This document shows positions 1-4,358 of a DNA stretch of 8,285 bases, piece by piece. A program made the position numbers and the translations under genes. The stretch lies in NCBI GenBank assembly GCA_049293335.1, contig JBATSO010000059.1, forward strand, positions 1 to 8,285, given 5' to 3'. Source of the stretch: JAGXIT01 sp049293335. Lineage in GTDB: Bacteria; Patescibacteriota; Saccharimonadia; Saccharimonadales; UBA4665. Position 1 is the stretch's first letter; each line of letters opens with the position of its first letter. Below the pieces are notes generated by a model. The model did no database searches. It was given only the letters and a program-made list of their open reading frames with translations, and had not been told where the DNA came from.

Positions 1-72
1 TTTTTCTTCGTAGCCGCTGTAGGTGTGAATGGCGTACCATTGCTTGGTTGTGTCGTATCGTTTGGTGCTCAT
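1..72 (-). CDS. nusG: NusG, N-terminal fragment (cut by window edge)
   Basis: Only the first 24 codons are in the window, and the gene continues past base 1. The visible protein begins MSTKRYDTTKQWYAIHTYSG and continues YEEK, which matches the NusG N-terminal (NGN) strand with its WY-hT-SGYE-K signature. NusG binds the RNA polymerase clamp and modulates elongation, pausing and Rho/ribosome coupling. The ATG at 72 is preceded by AAGGAG (about 79-84), which overlaps the secE stop codon, so secE and nusG are co-transcribed and probably translationally coupled. The secE-nusG order is the classic bacterial one and confirms both calls. The identification rests on the short fragment plus synteny. 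Confidence 0.93.
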   Translation of the reverse strand, partial: MSTKRYDTTKQWYAIHTYSGYEEK

Positions 73-82
73 GGGGCGCTCC

Positions 83-493
83 TTATTTCAGTAAAATTTG
101 CTTAAATAACTTGTCGAGGCCAAAATCTACCACCGCAATAATAAGGCCGAAAATAATAGAAAATATAATAACCGCGCTCGTTAAACGCATGCTTTCACGA
201 AACGTTGGCCAAGTAACATGGCGTAGTTCACGAAAGCTGCTGCGCAAGTAGCCGAGGCCTAACATGCGACCAATAAAACGCAGCGGTGGTAAGGTAAAGA
301 ACCAATGTAGGATATGACCAATCTGTTTAAGCGGGGGTCGATGACACAGCCACACAAGCCCGCGCCACAGTGTTTTTATAGGCCAAAAAAAGCCACTAAA
401 AAAAACTTGAGTGAGCGTTTGTTCGTCTTGGCGACGTTGTTTTTTTGGTTGCTTTGCCACGTACGTACTTTTACCTATCTTGGCGCGCGCCAT
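83..493 (-). CDS. secE: Preprotein translocase subunit SecE with long N-terminal extension
   Basis: SecE clamps the SecY channel in the inner membrane. The family signature is in residues 84-136: SSFRELRHVTWPTFRES (the amphipathic helix with the conserved R.V.WP motif), then one membrane helix at about 103-125 (AVIIFSIIFGLIIAVV) and a short C-terminal tail. Single-helix bacterial SecE is about 60-70 residues, so residues 1-83 are extra. They comprise a basic start (KKQRRQ), an aromatic stretch (VFFSGFFWPIKTLWRGLVWLC) and two similar segments, PPLKQIGHIL at about 53-62 and PPLRFIGRML at about 69-78. The extension may add amphipathic or membrane helices; this is inference. nusG follows directly. 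No good Shine-Dalgarno sequence precedes the ATG at 493. Recognition is strong because of the core motif and the nusG neighbour. Confidence 0.92.
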   Translation of the reverse strand: MARAKIGKSTYVAKQPKKQRRQDEQTLTQVFFSGFFWPIKTLWRGLVWLCHRPPLKQIGHILHWFFTLPPLRFIGRMLGLGYLRSSFRELRHVTWPTFRESMRLTSAVIIFSIIFGLIIAVVDFGLDKLFKQILLK

Positions 494-516
494 TTATTTG
501 ATACTTTTTACGTATT

Positions 517-541
517 AAAAAAGCCTACACTATTTGTAGGC
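517..541 (-). terminator. Hairpin plus T-run between the histidine kinase gene and secE
   Basis: Read on the minus strand, GCCTACA-aatag-TGTAGGC is a perfect 7-bp stem followed at once by TTTTTT. It has the form of a Rho-independent terminator. It lies downstream of the histidine kinase gene and only about 24 nt before the secE start, so it can end the kinase transcript. If the promoter-like sequence at 553-581 is real, it would instead lie inside the secE leader as an attenuator. Confidence 0.7.
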
Positions 542-552
542 ATCTGTTGTCA

Positions 553-581
553 AGCATACGGCATTTTACAGGCAGAGTCAA
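553..581 (-). promoter_or_regulatory. Candidate sigma70-type promoter for secE-nusG
   Basis: On the minus strand, TTGACT (576-581) and TATGCT (553-558) are separated by exactly 17 nt. This would start RNA at about 545, upstream of the hairpin at 523-541 and about 50 nt before secE. A second TTGACA overlaps the -10 but lacks a well-spaced partner. The assignment is by motif only. Confidence 0.45.
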
Positions 582-623
582 TGGTTGACGGTAGTGAGCT
601 TTCGCAGCTTGCATGCGGCAAAG

Positions 624-1733
624 CTACTGCAAGTTGGGAACAAAGATTGAAAACGTTGAGCCTTCGTTTAAAACGCTCTTGAGGCTTATTTCGGCATGGA
701 TAAGTCGAGCGAGCTTCATGGTCACGTATAGGCCTAGACCTGTGCCATTATTGGCGCGGGTGCGAAAGTCTTCGGAACGAAAGAATTTATCGAATACACG
801 CTCTTGGTCGGTTTTACTTATACCAATACCTGTGTCGGAAATGGTAAATAACACGCCATTTTTATAAGGTTTTGCACCTAGTGTGACGCTGCCTTTTTCG
901 GTGTATTTTATAGCATTTGTGACAAAATTTTGTAGAATTTCTTTTACATAGAGTTCACTTGAGGAAAGTGTTTCGAGATGACAGTCGAGGTCGCCGCGTA
1001 GTTGCAAGCCTTTTGCCTCGGCGTCTGCAGTGTACGTTTTAACAAGTTCATCTACCAGTTGGTGGGCGTTAACAGCGGCAATTTCTAGGGTTAGCACGCC
1101 CCGCTCGGCGCGGCTTAACGTAGATAGGTCGTTCACCATACCAGCCAAAAACACAATTTGATCATGGGCAACCTTTAGAGCTTGTGCGACCATAACGGGG
1201 TCGTTGGCCTTTTTTTCGATGATAAATTGAGCGTTGCTAACGTTGCCCTCGGCAATGGCAATGGGTGTGCGTAGCTCGTGGCTGACGACACTTATAAATT
1301 CATCGCGTTCTTCTTCGAGCGATTTTTCGCGGGTAATATCGCGTAGCAGTAGCACATAACCCTGGTCGCCTTCACTGCCGTAGCCGAGCCTCACGGGCGC
1401 AACCGAAAGGTAAATGTTAGCGCGGCTGCCATCGGCGTAGTGCAGTAATAAATCTCGGCTGCTCGTTGCCTTGGTGGCGCCCAAGACTAGTTGCTCGATG
1501 TTAACTAGTTGGCCATTTTTGTCGTACAGTTCAAGCAAGCGCTTCAGTGAGCGACCCTTTAACTCCCCATTTACGTCAAGAATATTAAGCATGGCACCGT
1601 TGTACAACACGACTTTACCTGCTTGGTCGACCGCTAGAACGCCATCGGCCATACTGCCAATGAGGCTGGTTAACCGTTCGTGTTCGAGGCGCTGAGTAGT
1701 TTCAAGAGAGTCGTCGTTTTTTTTGGTGCCCAT
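624..1733 (-). CDS. Cytoplasmic PAS-domain sensor histidine kinase
   Basis: This 369-residue two-component sensor kinase has no signal peptide or membrane segment. Residues 15-135 form a PAS domain (MADGVLAVDQAGKVVLYNGA to GYVLLLRDITREKSLEEE). Residues 140-210 are HisKA, with the phosphoacceptor His152 in SHELRTPI. Residues 250-367 are the HATPase_c domain: N box QNFVTNAIKYT (269-278), G1 DTGIG (300-304), an F-box-like FDKFFR and G2 GTGLGL (330-335). All catalytic motifs look intact. The PAS domain implies an intracellular signal, but no ligand can be inferred. No response regulator is encoded nearby, so the kinase is an orphan within this window. It starts 5 nt after the metalloprotease stop without a clear SD, which suggests translational coupling. 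It is the last gene of the cluster, ahead of the hairpin at 517-541. Confidence 0.93.
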   Translation of the reverse strand: MGTKKNDDSLETTQRLEHERLTSLIGSMADGVLAVDQAGKVVLYNGAMLNILDVNGELKGRSLKRLLELYDKNGQLVNIEQLVLGATKATSSRDLLLHYADGSRANIYLSVAPVRLGYGSEGDQGYVLLLRDITREKSLEEERDEFISVVSHELRTPIAIAEGNVSNAQFIIEKKANDPVMVAQALKVAHDQIVFLAGMVNDLSTLSRAERGVLTLEIAAVNAHQLVDELVKTYTADAEAKGLQLRGDLDCHLETLSSSELYVKEILQNFVTNAIKYTEKGSVTLGAKPYKNGVLFTISDTGIGISKTDQERVFDKFFRSEDFRTRANNGTGLGLYVTMKLARLIHAEISLKSVLNEGSTFSIFVPNLQ

Positions 1734-1738
1734 GCTGT

Positions 1739-2482
1739 TTAGTATGGCATATCATCTTCAAAAGCAGTAGCACTTTTGCGGGGTACAAGAATGGGTTCGG
1801 TATGACGCACAATGCGGGCAATATCTTTCGCCGCCGGCATGACACTAACCAGTCTTGTCCAAAAATCTGGCCCGTGGTTCATGTGTTCGGTATGAGTAAG
1901 TTCGTGGCAAAGCACGTAGTCGATCTGTTGCCAAGGTAACTGCATAAGATATAGGTTAAATATAAGGTTTTTATGGCTGTCGCAACTGCCCCACCGCCGC
2001 TTAAGCTGCTTTACAGAAACTTGGTTGTACGTAAACCCGTTTGTCTGTGCCAGTTTTTGCAGACGAGGCGGCAATAAAACTTCTGCTTCTTTTTTGAGAG
2101 CGCGTAGTGCTGCCTTTTGGGCTCTTTTTTGGACCGTCTCATCTTGGGTAGATTCAGTAGCATGGTATGCAATGTGCAGCTTAGTTGGTGTCACCCGCGA
2201 GGTGGCCGCAGCAGATGACGCCACTCGTTCAAAATGTAACGTATGCAGCTTGCCTACTTTTTGACCGTCTTCTAGCATAATCGGCGGTTCGTTGGTTGCG
2301 TGCGCAGCAATCCAGTTTGCATTTCGTTCGGCAAAGGCTATGCCAAGTGCGTATGGGGTAAAACGCGGCATAGAAATCCTTATGCCTGCTGTAGTCATAG
2401 TAAGCCGTATTGAACGGTTACTAGCAGATTTTACAAAAGTGATCGGGCCGATTCCTGGAACGTTAATAACTTTTGTTGACAC
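1739..2482 (-). CDS. YgjP-like (SprT/M48-type) zinc metallopeptidase
   Basis: The zinc motif CHELTHTEHMNHGPDFW gives HExxH plus a downstream His in NHGPDFW, as in the YgjP/DUF45 (PF01863) family. Before it stands the family's RWGSCDSHKNLIFNLYLMQLP block, which reads W-G-S-C then strand then LP. The N-terminal part (IRLTMTTAGIRISMPRF to NWI) fits the YgjP beta domain that ends in a WI motif. The reading frame is open to a TTG at 2557, but that start would overlap the upstream gene by 62 nt and add an atypical hydrophobic stretch. I prefer the GTG at 2482 (247 aa, a usual family size), 14 nt after the upstream stop; a TTG at 2494 is the alternative. No clear SD is present. The substrate is unknown. 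The protein is soluble and is co-transcribed with the flanking kinase genes. Confidence 0.88.
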   Translation of the reverse strand: MSTKVINVPGIGPITFVKSASNRSIRLTMTTAGIRISMPRFTPYALGIAFAERNANWIAAHATNEPPIMLEDGQKVGKLHTLHFERVASSAAATSRVTPTKLHIAYHATESTQDETVQKRAQKAALRALKKEAEVLLPPRLQKLAQTNGFTYNQVSVKQLKRRWGSCDSHKNLIFNLYLMQLPWQQIDYVLCHELTHTEHMNHGPDFWTRLVSVMPAAKDIARIVRHTEPILVPRKSATAFEDDMPY

Positions 2483-2495
2483 AAGTAACGGCAAC

Positions 2496-3158
2496 TTAAT
2501 GAATGTTGATATTACGGCGAGCCATGTCGACACGGCCAGCCGCGGGGTTGGGTACAAGATTTATAAGGCCAGGTTTACTAATATGTTGTTCGCTGGTGTC
2601 GGGGTTTAGTAAACGCTTTTCCATAAGGTACCGCATAACGGCATTTTTTTGAGTAGCAAATACGTGCTTTCCACTTAGTACAATGTATTGTTCGGTCATT
2701 TCTGGGTTTTGCATGCCGCCAAGAAGTTCTCTAAACCCTTCAACGGTAAGCTCTTGCGCAAAACGGTCATCGTGCTTGCGGCGGTCTCGTTTGCTGGCTC
2801 GGCTAAAGGCGGTATCGGGGTCTATTTGTAGCCACAACAGTACGGGCACCGCGCCTGCCTTGGTAGCAATGTTGCGGAGCGCGCGGCGCTGACTAAGGCG
2901 CATAACATTTACGTCAAAAACCACGCTTATACCCGCCGAAAGAAATTCACTTGCCATATATGTCATAAGGCTGGCAACAATGTGGTTTTCTTCTTTTGAA
3001 TAGGTTGGGTTTTCGAACAGTTCGGCACGAATACGGTCGCCCTGCACATGAGCCGCTGCAATCTGATCGCAAAGCTGACGAGCCACAAAAGTTTTACCCG
3101 AACCAGGTACGCCATACAGCAAAATAAAAAGTGGTTTGGTAGGCTGAAGTTTCCCCAT
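2496..3158 (-). CDS. AAA_33-type P-loop kinase / ATPase
   Basis: The protein is a 220-residue P-loop phosphotransferase-like protein. Walker A is GVPGSGKT (residues 16-23 from the ATG at 3158), after a hydrophobic strand (PLFILLY). A QGDRIR segment follows strand 2, as in the zeta-toxin/gluconate-kinase/polynucleotide-kinase group, where this Asp often contacts substrate. FDVN (about 81-84) marks the next strand, and KRDRRKHDDRF is an Arg/Lys-rich lid. The frame extends to a TTG at 3194, but that codon falls inside the likely -35 box and a good -10 lies between, so the ATG at 3158 is the better start and would be leaderless. The substrate is not deducible; similar stand-alone kinases are common in CPR genomes. 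No antitoxin-like partner is visible, so a toxin role is not supported. It is first in the cluster with the metalloprotease and histidine kinase. Confidence 0.85.
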   Translation of the reverse strand: MGKLQPTKPLFILLYGVPGSGKTFVARQLCDQIAAAHVQGDRIRAELFENPTYSKEENHIVASLMTYMASEFLSAGISVVFDVNVMRLSQRRALRNIATKAGAVPVLLWLQIDPDTAFSRASKRDRRKHDDRFAQELTVEGFRELLGGMQNPEMTEQYIVLSGKHVFATQKNAVMRYLMEKRLLNPDTSEQHISKPGLINLVPNPAAGRVDMARRNINIH

Positions 3159-3165
3159 TAGTATA

Positions 3166-3194
3166 TGTATAGCAAATTTTCTTCTTTGGTGCAA
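3166..3194 (-). promoter_or_regulatory. Promoter of the kinase-metalloprotease-histidine kinase cluster
   Basis: On the minus strand, TTGCAC (3189-3194) and an extended -10, TGC-TATACA (3166-3174), are 17 nt apart. The -10 ends 7 nt before the ATG at 3158, so transcription would start at or next to the A of the start codon, giving a leaderless mRNA. A second -10-like TATACT overlaps the last bases before the ATG. Confidence 0.55.
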
Positions 3195-3226
3195 TTGGCT
3201 TCAGGTAGTTTGCCGAAGCTAACGGC

Positions 3227-3255
3227 TTGTATTTTTGCACAAGAAACGCTACCAT
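3227..3255 (+). promoter_or_regulatory. Candidate plus-strand promoter for element L1 / tRNA-Leu(GAG)
   Basis: TTGTAT (3227-3232) and TACCAT (3250-3255) are 17 nt apart, which would start RNA near 3262, just before L1. Both boxes are imperfect. The call gains some weight from the better promoter at the same relative place before L2 (6080-6108). Confidence 0.35.
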
Positions 3256-3277
3256 ATCTTAGTTGTTTAACAGTTTA

Positions 3278-3359
3278 CGGACGTGGCGGTCACTAAGAAG
3301 TGGTGCCAATGTACAATTGTAGACACTGTCTGCCATAGCCGTTTTAACAGCAACGTCCG
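3278..3359 (+). ncRNA. Structured element L1, upstream of tRNA-Leu(GAG)
   Basis: This is a probable structured RNA of unknown function, with a paralogue at 6146-6227. A 7-bp terminal helix CGGACGT/ACGTCCG closes exactly 82 nt. GGCGG (3285-3289) can pair with CTGCC (3330-3334). A small hairpin CACT-aaga-AGTG (3291-3302) sits where L2 has the different but also paired CATCGT-gaa-ACGATG. The block GTAGACAC(T/C)GTCTGCCAT is nearly identical in both copies, and so is the 3' flank GAAAYGACSTAAAACTATGC, whose TATGCT (3374-3379) could be a -10 box for the tRNA. The first 11 bases equal bases 2-12 of tRNA-Leu, but there is no T-arm, anticodon arm or CCA, so it is not a tRNA. The plus strand is preferred because of the promoters and the tRNA link. 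A minus-strand leader role is not excluded. Confidence 0.5.
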
Positions 3360-3397
3360 AAATGACCTAAAACTATGCTTGTACTTTTAACAATTAC

Positions 3398-3481
3398 GCG
3401 GACGTGGCGAAATGGTAGACGCGCTACTTTGAGGTGGTAGTGAGGCAACTCATGGAGGTTCAAGTCCTCTCGTCCGCACCA
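3398..3481 (+). tRNA. tRNA-Leu(GAG), CCA encoded
   Basis: The class II tRNA cloverleaf is complete. Acceptor stem GCGGACG pairs with CGTCCGC, followed by A73 and an encoded CCA (3479-3481). The D arm contains GGTAGAC. The anticodon stem is CTACT/GGTAG with loop TTGAGGT, so the anticodon is GAG (3431-3433), reading CUC/CUU. A long variable arm TGAGG-caa-CTCA is followed by the T arm with loop TTCAAGT. No hairpin terminator follows, so it may be co-transcribed with the tRNA-Val region downstream. Confidence 0.97.
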
Positions 3482-3544
3482 CTTTAAGTAGCCGTGAGAT
3501 AAATTATGTACGCCATTTCATGTTTATCGCAGCCATGCTACCAC

Positions 3545-3590
3545 GGGTGATTAGCTCAGTTGGCTTTGGTCTCTCGTTTACACCGAGAGG
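3545..3590 (+). pseudogene. Partial 5' copy of tRNA-Val (acceptor 5' strand to anticodon arm)
   Basis: It matches bases 1-46 of the complete tRNA-Val 178 bp downstream, except for one six-base block: ttggtc (3566-3571) replaces agagca. That change removes the 3' strand of the D stem, but it lengthens the anticodon arm, which stays perfect (CTCTCG-TTTACAC-CGAGAG plus two wobble pairs) and keeps the UAC anticodon. The variable region, T arm and acceptor 3' strand are missing, and the sequence runs directly into insert A. It cannot be a tRNA on its own. TTAGCTC (3551-3557) can pair with GAGCTGA at the end of A (3693-3699), so it may be a functional domain of a larger RNA rather than decay. Confidence 0.75.
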
Positions 3591-3700
3591 TGAGAGCCGC
3601 CGGCGGCGGGTCGCAAGACAACCTTCACTTGGCAACTTGTTGCCATAGCAGAAGTTGTGGGGTCGCCGAAGGTGACCGGGGTATCCCAACCCGAGCTGAA
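3590..3700 (+). ncRNA. Structured insert A (same family as insert B)
   Basis: The insert starts GTGAGAGCCGCC, like B at 6312. The hairpins, in order, are as follows. H1 is GAGCCGCC/GGCGGGTC (3594-3612, one G-G mismatch). H2 is CAAC(C)TTC with GAAGTTG (3619-3657), enclosing a perfect TGGCAAC-tt-GTTGCCA. H3 is GGTCGCC-gaa-GGTGACC (3661-3677). H4 is a short GGG-gtat-CCC. The same helices in B have other bases but still pair: CAAC/GTTG against GAAC/GTTC, TGGCAAC against TGCAAAC, and GCC/GGT against GCG/CGT. Conserved single-strand parts are CGCAAG and GGGGTCGC. These compensatory changes argue for an RNA under selection. I could not recognise a known class, and no group I intron P7 core is evident. 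It lies between a 5' half-copy of tRNA-Val and the full tRNA. Confidence 0.6.
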
Positions 3701-3722
3701 GGGAGTACATTTAAGCAATAAT

Positions 3723-3799
3723 GGGTGATTAGCTCAGTTGGCTAGAGCATCTCGTTTACACCGAGAGGGTCGGGGGTTCGAGTCCCTCATCACCCACCA
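3723..3799 (+). tRNA. tRNA-Val(UAC), CCA encoded
   Basis: The cloverleaf is complete. Acceptor GGGTGAT pairs with ATCACCC plus A73 and an encoded CCA. The D stem is GCTC/GAGC, the anticodon stem TCTCG/CGAGA with loop TTTACAC, giving anticodon TAC (3757-3759), and the T arm GGGGG-TTCGAGT-CCCTC. The CCA end is at the same time the start of the long terminator inverted repeat. Confidence 0.97.
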
Positions 3800-3839
3800 T
3801 AATAAAAGACTATCCGAAAGGATGGTTTTTTATTATGGT
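3796..3839 (+). terminator. Intrinsic terminator of the tRNA-Leu/tRNA-Val unit, bidirectional form
   Basis: ACTATCC-gaaa-GGATGGT (3809-3826, one G-T pair) is followed by six T. Around it, ACCATAATAAAA (3796-3807) pairs perfectly with TTTTATTATGGT (3828-3839), so A-rich and T-rich arms flank the hairpin and it could work in both directions. The outer arm includes the tRNA's own ACCA end. Confidence 0.85.
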
Positions 3840-4035
3840 CCGTCGTAAGTGCTCGAACGCGACTGCCAGTGGCAGTCAGCCGCCCGCAGCCCAGTGACCC
3901 TGGGAGCTGGGTCGCGCAGAAAGGCGCGACGTCGAGTCCCTCAAAGTGAAGCTCCGCGCCACTCAAAAGCAGGTCGAGTCACAGATGTCATTCTTCTTAC
4001 CCTCGACCCTCGCGGTGTAAAGTCGGGGCTTTAAC
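3840..4035 (+). other. GC-rich structured stretch C after tRNA-Val, no gene recognised
   Basis: This is an intergenic stretch with strong hairpins: GACTGCC-agt-GGCAGTC (3861-3877), CCCAG-tgacc-CTGGG (3890-3904), GTCGCGC-agaaag-GCGCGAC (3911-3930) and GGTCGAG with CTCGACC (3972-4008). The first three loosely follow the H1-H2-H3 order of inserts A and B, including a GGGTCGCG-type last helix. TCGAGTCCCTCA (3932-3943) equals 12 bases of the tRNA-Val T arm (3778-3789), but the rest of a tRNA is absent. It is not recognisable as tmRNA, RNase P RNA, SRP RNA or a tRNA on either strand. The 61-codon frame from 3849 is not convincing as protein. The strand is assumed from the neighbouring tRNAs. Confidence 0.4.
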
Positions 4036-4046
4036 AGATACACGAT

Positions 4047-4358
4047 CTACAAGCTACGGCGGAGTTTTTGGCCTTTACGAAAGCCTTTCTTGTAGTTTTT
4101 GTTACGTACTAAGCGGCGCTCGGCGTACGAGCTGAGGCCATTAAAGGCTACAATACCCCAAACAAGGTTTAATACAATGTTCACATAGGCGTGTTTTTGC
4201 CAGGTGTAATACAGTAGCAACGCCGAAGCTACGAAGTTGTCGAGTTCATACCATACCGAAGTTACCTTCCAGCGCCCCGTGCTAGTGCGCCAAAATCCAA
4301 CTAGTAGTAACAGGCCACCTAAAACGCCAACGTAATCTATGAAATGCCAGCGCATCAT
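4047..4358 (-). CDS. Small membrane protein, CBU_0592-like
   Basis: The product has 103 residues with hydrophobic segments at about 8-22 (YVGVLGGLLLLVGFW), 41-53 (NFVASALLLYYTW) and 57-75 (AYVNIVLNLVWGIVAFNGL), then a strongly basic tail (RRLVRNKNYKKGFRKGQKLRR). The pattern G-h-L-h-G-h, then W-x-Y-x-L-x-N, then a last helix with NhVWGIVAF, resembles the CBU_0592 family of small hydrophobic proteins, whose function is unknown. Its start overlaps the oxidase stop (TAATG), so the two genes are translationally coupled. The GGAG at the end of the oxidase gene is 3 nt from the first ATG and 6 nt from a second ATG (4355), so the second may be the true start. The basic tail probably faces the cytoplasm. 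Confidence 0.75.
   Translation of the reverse strand: MMRWHFIDYVGVLGGLLLLVGFWRTSTGRWKVTSVWYELDNFVASALLLYYTWQKHAYVNIVLNLVWGIVAFNGLSSYAERRLVRNKNYKKGFRKGQKLRRSL

Noticed and set aside
2483..2557. N-terminal extension of the metallopeptidase to the TTG at 2557
   Set aside because: It would overlap the upstream gene by 62 nt and add residues unlike the family. The GTG at 2482 gives a normal length.
2496..3158. Zeta-type toxin of a toxin-antitoxin pair
   Set aside because: No small antitoxin gene is adjacent, and the genes downstream are a metallopeptidase and a sensor kinase. The fold is shared by many harmless kinases.
3278..3359. L1 and L2 as extra or decayed tRNA-Leu genes
   Set aside because: Only the acceptor-like helix and the first 11 bases match. 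The T arm, anticodon arm, variable arm and CCA are missing, and the internal conserved blocks are unlike tRNA.
3590..3722. Insert A (and B) as an ordinary group I intron in a tRNA
   Set aside because: No recognisable P7/R-S core, a length near 110-130 nt, and the 3' side is not a tRNA 3' half but a complete tRNA gene.
3849..4034. 61-codon plus-strand open frame in stretch C
   Set aside because: It lies entirely in GC-rich hairpins, has no ribosome site and no recognisable motif.
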